The position numbers and the translations under genes are program-made. Below the pieces are notes generated by a model. It was not told the origin of the DNA. It saw only the letters and a program-made list of their open reading frames with translations, and ran no database searches. From Trichodesmium sp. jk18x7bins.61 (GTDB taxonomy: Bacteria > Cyanobacteriota > Cyanobacteriia > Cyanobacteriales > Microcoleaceae): a stretch of 7,012 nucleotides of DNA. This document shows, piece after piece, positions 1 through 6,251 of this stretch. The first letter of the stretch is position 1, and each line of letters opens with the position of its first letter. The stretch spans positions 1-7,012 of the forward strand of contig JAJEAQ010000693.1 in assembly GCA_022822685.1 (NCBI GenBank), given 5' to 3'.

Positions 1-354
1 CCTCAAATAATGGAGTTAAATTGTATGTTAATTATTGTAATAATTAGATTAATAATTATAATTTATATCTAGTAATAAATTGATTATTTAGTAGCTGAAT
101 TTTTTTCAAATATCATAAATTAAAATGAAGTATATCACTCCTTTGGGGTGTTACCAACATCAAGGATTAAATACCAGGGATTGCTTAATTGAAGGTATGA
201 ATCGTCAATTGGCGATTAATTACAGGCCTGATGAGACAAGCTCTTTAAGTTTTTCAATTAGTGAATTTAATACCAAGTTTCAGCAACGCCTTTTACGGAT
301 ATGTTCCGATTTATATTCTGGACATTTCATAGCGATCGCTTGATACTACTTATT
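1..354. other. AT-rich region without a confident gene
   Basis: The first 124 bases are very AT-rich (runs of TTAATTA and ATAATTATAA) and hold no gene I can support. A HIP1 octamer GCGATCGC lies at 332-339; this palindrome is a hallmark of cyanobacterial chromosomes. The only + strand frame is the doubtful 72-codon one listed separately. I see no tRNA-like fold or terminator here. Confidence 0.6.
125..343 (+). CDS. Doubtful 72-residue hypothetical protein
   Basis: I do not recognise this frame. It opens at ATG 125 (MKYITPLGCYQHQGLN...) and ends at a TGA inside a HIP1-containing stretch, so its last residues, AIA, simply translate the HIP1 repeat. There is no Shine-Dalgarno sequence before the ATG (the upstream bases are AAATTAAA), no membrane segment, no signal peptide and no motif. 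It converges with the - strand frame at 355-585. The composition is not absurd for a protein, but length, missing ribosome-binding site and repeat-derived C-terminus all argue for a chance frame or a gene remnant. It is listed so the reader knows it was considered. Confidence 0.15.
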   Translation: MKYITPLGCYQHQGLNTRDCLIEGMNRQLAINYRPDETSSLSFSISEFNTKFQQRLLRICSDLYSGHFIAIA

Positions 355-470
355 TCACTTTTTCATGTGGCGAGGTGGCTCAACAGATTCATAGCCTAAT
401 TCAACAACACCCCTAACTGCTCTAGCGGTTACTATACCACATTCATATAAAATAAACTGTAACTGTCTTG

Positions 471-539
471 CCAGGAGGGATGGAAAACAAAGCAACAGAG
501 AATATTTTCCTAATTCCCACCCTATGAAGCCATCCCTGG
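471..539. repeat. Imperfect inverted repeat
   Basis: CCAGGAGGGATGG at 471-483 faces CCATCCCTGG at 530-539. The arms pair over 10 bp with a 3-nt bulge, and 46 bases lie between them. There is no T-run beside either arm, so a simple Rho-independent terminator for cobN is not supported, though the pair lies only 50 bases past the cobN stop. It may be part of a small repeat element together with the adjacent GATTGCTTCG at 550-559. Confidence 0.45.
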
Positions 540-547
540 GGCTATTA

Positions 548-559
548 GAGATTGCTTCG
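548..559 (+). repeat. Solo copy of GATTGCTTCG repeat core
   Basis: GAGATTGCTTCG downstream of cobN shares the ten bases GATTGCTTCG with one arm of the palindrome inside cobN (2453-2462). Sequences of the type GAAGCAATC / GATTGCTTC are, to my recollection, common in intergenic repeats of cyanobacteria. The matching opposite arm is absent here, so this would be a partial copy. Confidence 0.4.
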
Positions 560-589
560 TTACCCTCTCCGAGACAACTGTTTTTTCAA

Positions 590-3500
590 TTAGCTATTAG
601 CCTCAATTACACCTTCTGCTTGTAGAGCGATCGCCTGCAATTTATCCAATATTTTTTGACTGGCAGACTGCCACAAACCCCGTTGATTTGCTTCTAACAA
701 TCTTTCTGCCATATCTCGCAAAGCCCAAGGATTTTTCGACTGAATAAATGACTGCACATTCTGATCAAAAATATAAGCTTCTGCTATTCCTTGATACATA
801 AAATCTTCCACACATTTAGTAGTAGCATCATAAGCAAATAAATAATCTATTGTGGCTGCCATTTCAAAAGCTCCTTTATAACCATGACGCATCACACCAG
901 CAATCCATTTCGGATTAACCACCCGTGAACGATAAACCCTAACAATTTGTTCTTTCAATTGTCTAACTTTTGGATTTTCGGGCAGAGAATTATCTCCAAA
1001 ATAAGTATCAGGATTTCTACCAGTTAAAGCACGAATAGCTACAGTCATTCCCCCTTGAAATTGATAATAATCATCGGAGTCTAATAAATCATGTTCTCTA
1101 TTATCTTGATTATGCAAAACTATCTGCATTTGTTGAAGGCGTTGAGAAAATGCTTCGGGAGCATTTATTGCCCTTGCCTCTTGATTGTAACTATTACTAA
1201 TTCCTGTATAAGCATAACTACTCCAATTAATATAAGCTCTGGCTAAATCTTGGTCATCTTGCCAATTTTGAGATTCGATTAAACCTTGTAAACCTGCACC
1301 ATAAGCCCCTGGTTTCGAGCCGAATATTCGATAATGCGATCGCGCTGTTGCCTGTAATTCTGTTAATCCTAGTTCTTGCCAATATTTGACTTCTTTTTTT
1401 ACTTGAGCAGCCAGAGGATTTTCTGCTGCTGACTCATCCAAATTAGCCACAGCAATCACAGCTTGTTCAAACAAATCAATAATATTCGGAAAAGCGTCAC
1501 GAAAGAAACCAGAAATTCTTAAAGTTACATCAACACGAGGTCTTCCTAATATTGATATTGGCAAAATTTCAAAATCTACAACTCGTCGGGAAGCTCCATC
1601 CCAAACAGGTTTTACCCCTAATAAAGCCAGTGCTTCAGCAATATCGTCTCCACCAGTTCGCATCGTAGAAGTTCCCCATACTGATAAACCTATTGTTTGG
1701 GGATATTCACCATTTTCTTGAGTGTATCTTTCGATTAAACTTTCTGCTGCGAGTTCTCCCACTCTCCAAGCAGTTTCTGTCGGAATAGCACGAATATCTA
1801 CAGAATAAAAATTCCGACCTGTGGGTAAAACATCTGGTCTACCTCTAGTCGGAGCGCCGGCGGAACCACTGGGTATATATTTTCCATCTAATCCTTTTAA
1901 TAAGTTGTTGATTTCCTGATTTGTTTTTTCTAGTAAAGGTAGGAGACGTTTGTGAATCCATTCCAATTCTTGATTTGTCTGCTTTAAGTTGGAATTAACA
2001 AGATTTTTGCCGATTAAATTTTCTACTAAATGAGCAGCTTTTTCTTCTAGTAATTCAACAGCATCACCAATAGTACGACAAGATTTTCCATCCACAAATG
2101 AACTCTCATCAATAACTGTAGAAAAATCATCTGTGAGGGGGTCAAAATTTAAATCTAAATCTGTGGCTAAGGCACGAGTTAAGCCTAAACGAGTAGAGCT
2201 AGGATGACGAGCGATCGCTACTATCAAATCCCTTAATTGTTTCCCTTGAGGAGATTGCCCAAAAATATGTAAACCATCCCGAATTTGTGCTTCTTTTAAT
2301 TCACAAAGATAACCATCCACACTACTAATCAATTCCTCAACTTTCTTCCTCTTTTTCCAGTCAGGGAAATTTTTTTCATTGCCAGGGGGGGTTATAGATG
2401 ACAACTTTTGAGTAATAGATTCACTCTCCGAAGCAATCTTGATCGTGGGTGGGATTGCTTCGGCAGGATTAATGTTAGGAAAAGTGGCTTTATTGCTTTC
2501 CAAATCCTGCCTCGCCATGACAGTAAAGTCTTTAGGTAAGGAAAGTTCAGAACCCTTTATTAAAAATGACAAATCTTTATCCAACCCTTCTGTTTCAATG
2601 AGACTAAAGATGCGATCGCGAATCACAGATAACCGAGATGGGTCTAAATTTTGCGCCTCATAATATTCATCAATTAAACCTTCTAATTGTTGCAAAGGGC
2701 CATAAAGTTCAGCACGAGTCATGGGTGGTGTTAAATGGTCAATAATTACAGCTTGCGACCTCCGTTTAGCCTGGGAACCTTCCCCTGGGTCATTAACAAT
2801 AAATGGATAAAAGTGAGGCAAAGCACCGAGAGCTATTTCTGGATAACATTCAGAAGATAAACCGACACTTTTCCCAGGCAACCATTCTAAATTTCCATGT
2901 TTTCCTACATGAACAATTGCATCTACTTTAAATTTTTCTTTTAGCCAATAATAGAAAGACAAATAATTATAAGTAGGCTCTAAATCTGGAGCATGATAAT
3001 TTAAACTAGGGTTAACATCATAACCGCGTGCAGGTTGAATTCCCACAAAAATATTCCCTAGTTGAATCCCCGGAATCGGAAAATTTTCAGTTTCTTGATT
3101 CTCACCCCATCTTTGAGTAATTTTTTCTTGAATAGACTCTGGCAAACTAGCAAAATATGTCTGATATTCTGCCCCAGACAAAGACTGTAAAACAGAACGT
3201 AGTTCGCGAGATTCTAAATCATTTGTCACCCCAGAAGTCAGACACTTAATTAACTCATCACCAGTTGCGGGAATATTTTCCAAATAATAACCGGCCTTTT
3301 GTAAACCTTGAAGAATTTCCACACAACTAGCAGGAGTATCTAACCCCACTCCATTAGCAAGACGACTATCACGATTAGGGTAATTTGCTAATACTAATGC
3401 GATGCGACGTAGAGATACAGGAGTTTGTTGTAATTTGACAAAATTAGCAGCTAATTGTGCGACAAACTCAATCCTATCTTTAACCGGAAGATAACTAACA

Positions 3501-4558
3501 ACATCTGTTTCCAAATCTGAATTCCAAGATTGAACTGCTTTAAAAGAAATTGCCCGACTAATAATATTTCCATCCACTTCTGGCAACGCCACATTCATTG
3601 CCACATCCCGCGGCGAAAGACCTTGAAATTGACTTTCCCACTGCTCAAAACTACCACCACTAAGAATTACTTGTAAAACTGGGATGTCTAATTTTTGCCC
3701 CTGTCTTAACAAGGGAGGAAAATCAAAATTTTCAACTTCTATATCGTGATTATTCACAACAGAGACAGCAAAACTTGTTGTATTTAACAATAATTGGATT
3801 TCCTCGCCATCTTCCGGCTGAAAATACTGCAAAATTTCCCCTTGTATTTCCGGAGCTCTAGGTGCAGAAACAAACACTGGTATAGGTTCTAAATTTTGTG
3901 CCATTAAAGCTTGGCAAAGAGAATTTATTGGAGCGACATTTCCAGAAAGATAATGAGCCCGGTAGAACAAAATTCCAATTTTTGCCTTTGTGTTTTGTGG
4001 TGGTTTTTGCCAAGGATAAATTCCGACTCGTGGCACCGAAACAGGAGGGGCAAGATGATAATTTTTACCCAGACAAATATTCGCGACAAATTGTAGAGCA
4101 TTAACAAAATTATCCGCACCACCTTCTATTAGATACCGCCACAATTTATTAGCGGTAGAAATTGAGACATTAGAATAACTGATTAAATCTGGATCTGGGC
4201 GATCGTCTCCTGGTATAACTATTAGTTTCGTCCGATTATTTTCTCGAATTTCTTGTAAAACTTCTAGCCCATAAAACCAATAGGAACGACCGCCCAAAAG
4301 TCTTAAAATAATTACTTCAGCTTGACTGAGAATGTCATCTACGTAAGTATCAATAGTTAGTTGTTGTTGTAACTGAAGCAGATTAGCAACTCGCAAGGGG
4401 GGGAAATCTGAAGGTAATTTTTTAAGTGCTGCTGCTAAAGTCTGAATATCTGTATCGGCAGCGGTTAAAAATACTATCGGTGCAGGAGTTTGTTCAATAA
4501 AAATTACTCCTTCAGCTAGAGGATTCCAGCCACCAGGAGTAGCTGCTATTCGGTGCAT
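590..4558 (-). CDS. cobN: Cobaltochelatase large subunit CobN
   Basis: CobN is the large, substrate-binding subunit of the cytoplasmic ATP-dependent cobaltochelatase. In the aerobic cobalamin pathway it inserts Co2+ into hydrogenobyrinic acid a,c-diamide, working with an AAA+ motor (CobS and CobT in proteobacteria). The 1322 residues span the full CobN / magnesium-chelatase H domain. Landmarks are an N-terminus MHRIAATPGGWNP typical of cyanobacterial CobN; HVGKHGNLEWLPGK at about 550-563; DGYLCELKEAQIRDGLHIFG at about 748-767; GAPTRGRPDVLPTGRNFYS near 905-920; WGTSTMRTGGDDIAEAL at about 961-977; and a conserved C-terminal end (KNPWALRDMAERLLEANQRG). The N-terminus rules out ChlH, the similar-sized Mg-chelatase subunit. 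The start at 4558 keeps the family N-terminus, although I see no clear Shine-Dalgarno. Residues about 680-735 form a variable Pro/Ser-rich linker containing a palindromic DNA element. No frameshift is seen. No cobS, cobT or other cob gene adjoins it, and no cobalamin riboswitch is visible upstream. Four HIP1 sites lie inside. Confidence 0.95.
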   Translation of the reverse strand: MHRIAATPGGWNPLAEGVIFIEQTPAPIVFLTAADTDIQTLAAALKKLPSDFPPLRVANLLQLQQQLTIDTYVDDILSQAEVIILRLLGGRSYWFYGLEVLQEIRENNRTKLIVIPGDDRPDPDLISYSNVSISTANKLWRYLIEGGADNFVNALQFVANICLGKNYHLAPPVSVPRVGIYPWQKPPQNTKAKIGILFYRAHYLSGNVAPINSLCQALMAQNLEPIPVFVSAPRAPEIQGEILQYFQPEDGEEIQLLLNTTSFAVSVVNNHDIEVENFDFPPLLRQGQKLDIPVLQVILSGGSFEQWESQFQGLSPRDVAMNVALPEVDGNIISRAISFKAVQSWNSDLETDVVSYLPVKDRIEFVAQLAANFVKLQQTPVSLRRIALVLANYPNRDSRLANGVGLDTPASCVEILQGLQKAGYYLENIPATGDELIKCLTSGVTNDLESRELRSVLQSLSGAEYQTYFASLPESIQEKITQRWGENQETENFPIPGIQLGNIFVGIQPARGYDVNPSLNYHAPDLEPTYNYLSFYYWLKEKFKVDAIVHVGKHGNLEWLPGKSVGLSSECYPEIALGALPHFYPFIVNDPGEGSQAKRRSQAVIIDHLTPPMTRAELYGPLQQLEGLIDEYYEAQNLDPSRLSVIRDRIFSLIETEGLDKDLSFLIKGSELSLPKDFTVMARQDLESNKATFPNINPAEAIPPTIKIASESESITQKLSSITPPGNEKNFPDWKKRKKVEELISSVDGYLCELKEAQIRDGLHIFGQSPQGKQLRDLIVAIARHPSSTRLGLTRALATDLDLNFDPLTDDFSTVIDESSFVDGKSCRTIGDAVELLEEKAAHLVENLIGKNLVNSNLKQTNQELEWIHKRLLPLLEKTNQEINNLLKGLDGKYIPSGSAGAPTRGRPDVLPTGRNFYSVDIRAIPTETAWRVGELAAESLIERYTQENGEYPQTIGLSVWGTSTMRTGGDDIAEALALLGVKPVWDGASRRVVDFEILPISILGRPRVDVTLRISGFFRDAFPNIIDLFEQAVIAVANLDESAAENPLAAQVKKEVKYWQELGLTELQATARSHYRIFGSKPGAYGAGLQGLIESQNWQDDQDLARAYINWSSYAYTGISNSYNQEARAINAPEAFSQRLQQMQIVLHNQDNREHDLLDSDDYYQFQGGMTVAIRALTGRNPDTYFGDNSLPENPKVRQLKEQIVRVYRSRVVNPKWIAGVMRHGYKGAFEMAATIDYLFAYDATTKCVEDFMYQGIAEAYIFDQNVQSFIQSKNPWALRDMAERLLEANQRGLWQSASQKILDKLQAIALQAEGVIEANS
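2428..2463. repeat. REP-like palindrome inside cobN
   Basis: CCGAAGCAATC (2428-2438) is the exact reverse complement of GATTGCTTCGG (2453-2463), giving a perfect 11-bp stem around a 14-nt loop. It lies in frame in cobN and encodes roughly residues 699-711 (AEAI, PPTIK, IASE) within the poorly conserved linker between the two conserved halves of the protein. The core GATTGCTTCG recurs at 550-559 just downstream of the gene, so this is likely a dispersed repeat family that has inserted into, or been tolerated in, a permissive site of the protein. A chance palindrome of this length in one gene is unlikely. Confidence 0.75.
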
Positions 4559-4582
4559 ATAATTTTTTGTATGAAACTTATG

Positions 4583-4588
4583 ATTATA
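4583..4588 (-). promoter_or_regulatory. Candidate -10 box of cobN
   Basis: Reading towards cobN the bases are TATAAT, a perfect consensus -10, ending 24 bases before the ATG. This predicts a very short leader of about 18 nt without an evident Shine-Dalgarno. The hexamer 17 bp upstream (TGTCAA) is a poor -35 and belongs to the IS-like end. Confidence is limited because TATAAT is easy to find in AT-rich DNA. Confidence 0.35.
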
Positions 4589-4605
4589 TTACCATCGATT
4601 TAGTA

Positions 4606-4642
4606 TTGACATCCTCTGAGGCCTGAAGGCGCGGAGATTCCC
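4606..4642. mobile_element. Solitary IS200/IS605-like end (scar)
   Basis: The stretch runs TTGACATCCTCTGAGGCC, then TGAAGGC, then GCGGAGATTCC. The pattern TTGACATCCTC...CTGAAGG...GGATTCC is what I remember of the subterminal hairpin at the ends of many IS200/IS605-family elements in cyanobacteria, where the normal form is a perfect CG-rich stem around CTGAAG. Here only the GCC-TGAA-GGC core and parts of the outer stem still pair. No tnpA or tnpB frame lies near, so this would be a decayed remnant or excision scar. The assignment rests on recalled motif shape, not on a search. Confidence 0.4.
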
Positions 4643-4793
4643 TGGCCACTTATTATTTCTCTATATCTATTTTGTAACTTGCTTGTCACCTCGTTAGTAA
4701 AATTTATATTCCACATATTTCCTGATCACACAGTTATACCTGGAAGAATGCAAAACAAGACTTACGAACTGCAGTATTTATAATTGCAGTATC

Positions 4794-4826
4794 CTGACTA
4801 TTGACAATTGTTACGCTATATATAGT
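4794..4826 (+). promoter_or_regulatory. Probable promoter of the 384-residue gene
   Basis: CTGACT (4794-4799) stands 17 bp before TATATA (4817-4822), a reasonable sigma-70 arrangement. A perfect TTGACA (4801-4806) also lies here, but its distance to TATAGT (4821-4826) is only 14 bp. ACAATTGT (4804-4811) between them is an 8-bp palindrome and could bind a regulator. The whole segment is duplicated unchanged before the next gene, so both genes should be expressed alike. Confidence 0.5.
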
Positions 4827-4843
4827 AGGAATGAGTAATTCCT
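4827..4843 (+). promoter_or_regulatory. Leader hairpin AGGAAT-GAGTA-ATTCCT
   Basis: A perfect 6-bp inverted repeat with a 5-nt loop lies directly after the -10 region and 30 bases before the ATG. If transcription starts near 4830, the hairpin would sit at the very 5' end of the mRNA (stabiliser or translational control); otherwise it could be an operator. It is conserved in the second copy (6933-6949), but so is everything around it, so conservation alone does not prove function. Confidence 0.4.
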
Positions 4844-4862
4844 GTAAAAGTTTAATCAAAAC

Positions 4863-4866
4863 GGAG
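4863..4866 (+). promoter_or_regulatory. Ribosome-binding site GGAG
   Basis: GGAG lies 6 bases before ATG 4873 (AACGGAGTTCTAAATG). The spacing is good and it fixes the start of the 384-residue protein. The same site precedes the partial gene at the right end (6969-6972). Confidence 0.75.
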
Positions 4867-4872
4867 TTCTAA

Positions 4873-6027
4873 ATGTATCAATTACAACAGCAACCACAGA
4901 AAACAGTACAGTTATTAAAGTCTCAAAATCAGACAACTAACACAAAAGCAGCACAGAATAGTTTGATAGTTGAGGGGAAACCCCCAATAATGGAATTCAG
5001 AAGTATATCTACACCATGGGGAAGTTCAGAACAGACTTATCAAACAATACAGGCTAAATCAATACAGTTGACAGGAGATAAAGAAGAAGATGTTTACAAA
5101 CAAGAAATTGAAAAATTGAAAGGAGTCGTTTCTGCTGCTAAGTCGGATCCTGGATCTGGAAAAAAAGACCAAATTAAACCTTTGATGAAATTCTTGAACG
5201 CACTTCGTGACAAGGATCTTAGTGTGGCATTAATATATACAATAACCAAAGACGTTATGGAAATAGATGTGAGTCAGAGAGCACTTTATCACCACTTCAA
5301 GGAAAGCAAATCACAAGAGACAGATGATCTACTGGCTAAGTATGTAATGAAATCATATCTAGGAAATAATAAAGAAATATTTTTAGACCTCCGAAGTAAA
5401 TTCTCTAATCCTGATTCGTTGAAAGAAGGTACCAATAGTGCTAATTATTTGAAAGATCTATTTCAGTCATTGTTAAGACAGAGACATAGTCCTTATGCTT
5501 TCGAAGAAGCCTTCAAAAAAATTGGAATAATTACCAGTGACACAGACTTTGGTAAAATTCACACCGAGGCTGCTAGGGCAAAGCGAAGAGGAGAAGGTGT
5601 ATCTGATGAAGTTTATCCAAAAGCCAGATATTTACCAATTCTTAATAAATATCTTACAGCATTCGAGCATGAAGGGGATCCACTCTCATTCATAAAGACG
5701 TCTAACGCTAGTACTGATCAAAATCAACCTAGTACTTCTCAAGGCGTAAACGAACAAGGAAGAAAGCGACGCTATGCAGATACAACAGAAGCCACAGCTA
5801 ACAAAAAACCAAAATTTGGTCCTGTGTCGTTTGCAGGTACAGTTTTAGAAAAATACAATACTCTAGAAAAGATGTCTTTAAAATATCTTTTTGAACAATA
5901 CACAAAAGAGGCTCTCGATATTGATGATGACAGCATTTTGAGCATCTGCAAAAAACTGAAAAATGATACCAACATAGATGTATCTCTTTCAGACATGAAG
6001 GTGATTTTAAACAAAGAAGAAGACTAG
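4873..6027 (+). CDS. Unknown 384-residue protein, possible exported effector
   Basis: I do not recognise a family over the full length. Residues 1-35 are rich in Gln, Asn and Thr (MYQLQQQPQKTVQ...) with no hydrophobic core, so this is not a Sec signal; no membrane segment is visible. Residues 41-50 read EFRSISTPWG. Residues 59-82 hold IQAK, then GD (68-69), then YKQEIEKL, resembling the IQAK...GDKYEQEAD stretch I recall before the DUF4157 domain of eCIS-linked cyanobacterial proteins; the HExxH motif of DUF4157 is absent. About 85-270 is probably mostly helical. A Ser/Thr/Asn/Gln-rich linker (about 275-296) leads to RKRR (297-300), ten residues, then KKPK (311-314), a bipartite nuclear-localisation-like pattern. 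The C-terminus is helical and ends in acidic KEED. There is one Trp (W49) and one Cys (C359). Eight of 13 Arg codons are AGA or AGG, against one of the first ten in cobN, which hints at foreign origin. A strong GGAG fixes the start, and the 5' end is duplicated 2.1 kb downstream. Confidence 0.85.
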   Translation: MYQLQQQPQKTVQLLKSQNQTTNTKAAQNSLIVEGKPPIMEFRSISTPWGSSEQTYQTIQAKSIQLTGDKEEDVYKQEIEKLKGVVSAAKSDPGSGKKDQIKPLMKFLNALRDKDLSVALIYTITKDVMEIDVSQRALYHHFKESKSQETDDLLAKYVMKSYLGNNKEIFLDLRSKFSNPDSLKEGTNSANYLKDLFQSLLRQRHSPYAFEEAFKKIGIITSDTDFGKIHTEAARAKRRGEGVSDEVYPKARYLPILNKYLTAFEHEGDPLSFIKTSNASTDQNQPSTSQGVNEQGRKRRYADTTEATANKKPKFGPVSFAGTVLEKYNTLEKMSLKYLFEQYTKEALDIDDDSILSICKKLKNDTNIDVSLSDMKVILNKEED

Positions 6028-6051
6028 AATCACTGGAGGAAAAAAAGTCAA

Positions 6052-6072
6052 GTATAATCACCTCAATTATAC
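6052..6072 (+). terminator. AT hairpin after the 384-residue gene
   Basis: GTATAAT (6052-6058) and ATTATAC (6066-6072) form a perfect 7-bp stem with a 7-nt loop, 24 bases past the stop codon. It is AT-rich and has no T-run, so it is a weak candidate terminator and could equally be a protein-binding palindrome. Confidence 0.3.
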
Positions 6073-6251
6073 AGCCTATTCCTGGTTCATGAAGTACAGT
6101 AGCAGCAGTTTGTAAAAAATTGAGTAGTCTTGTAGAAGTAATGATATGATTTTATGTAACCAGACTTGTATAAGGGGAAGACTACCCAAAATCACTACCT
6201 GCATACCACTACCCAAATTTTTATTACAAGTGTTTCACCTAAGAGGTAGAA

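Larger units (their letters stand above)
355..585 (-). pseudogene. Start-less open frame, possible 3' remnant of a gene
   Basis: On the - strand the frame is open for 76 codons between an in-frame TGA (586-588) and the TGA at 355-357. It has no ATG until the fourth codon from the end. The second half looks like genuine protein: after LLARQLQFILYE come residues CGIVTARAVRGVVELGYE and the end SVEPPRHMKK, a balanced composition with no low-complexity run. The first half contains GNEAISNSPRDGF, where NEAIS translates a GAAGCAATCTC repeat, so this part is probably repeat-derived rather than coding. The frame begins 4 bases past the cobN stop and has no ribosome-binding site or start of its own. 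I read it as the tail of a broken gene, possibly a transposase, fused to repeat DNA. I cannot assign a family; a chance open frame is the main alternative. Confidence 0.3.
4559..4785. other. Divergent intergenic region, cobN / unknown gene
   Basis: These 227 bases separate the two divergent genes. From left to right they hold a cobN promoter box, an IS200/IS605-like end and an AT-rich stretch without recognisable features. The last part has a direct repeat of TGCAGTAT (4770-4777 and 4785-4792) straddling the left edge of the 121-bp repeated module. I looked for the conserved GCCACTG box of a cobalamin riboswitch on the cobN side and did not find it. Confidence 0.6.
4786..4906 (+). repeat. 121-bp direct repeat, copy 1
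   Basis: This block is identical, base for base, to the last 121 bases of the window (offset 2106). It begins at GCAGTATCC and contains a promoter-like region, a hairpin, the ribosome-binding site, the ATG and the first 11 codons of the 384-residue gene. The base before it differs between copies (T here, A in copy 2) and the upstream sequences are unrelated, so the left edge is sharp. The right edge cannot be defined because copy 2 is cut by the window end. Non-coding and coding parts are equally conserved, implying recent duplication or gene conversion. Confidence 0.98.

Noticed and set aside
2439..4122. Short frames inside cobN (2439-2663 plus, 3898-4104 plus, 3911-4096 plus, 3925-4122 minus)
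   Set aside because: All lie within the well-supported cobN coding sequence in other phases and have no features of their own.
590..4558. Identity as Mg-chelatase subunit ChlH instead of CobN
   Set aside because: The length is similar, but the N-terminus (MHRIAATPGGWNP) and internal motifs match CobN as I know it and not the ChlH N-terminus.
4559..4785. Cobalamin riboswitch upstream of cobN
   Set aside because: No conserved core boxes were seen and the predicted leader is too short to hold one.
4801..4826. TTGACA with TATAGT as the promoter
   Set aside because: The 14-bp spacing is too short for a good sigma-70 promoter; CTGACT with TATATA at 17 bp is preferred, although TTGACA may still contribute.
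5772..6061. Two - strand frames opposite the 3' end of the 384-residue gene
   Set aside because: They are antisense to a gene with a strong ribosome-binding site, and the residues look like reverse translation of lysine/glutamate-rich DNA (Phe/Ser/Leu-rich).
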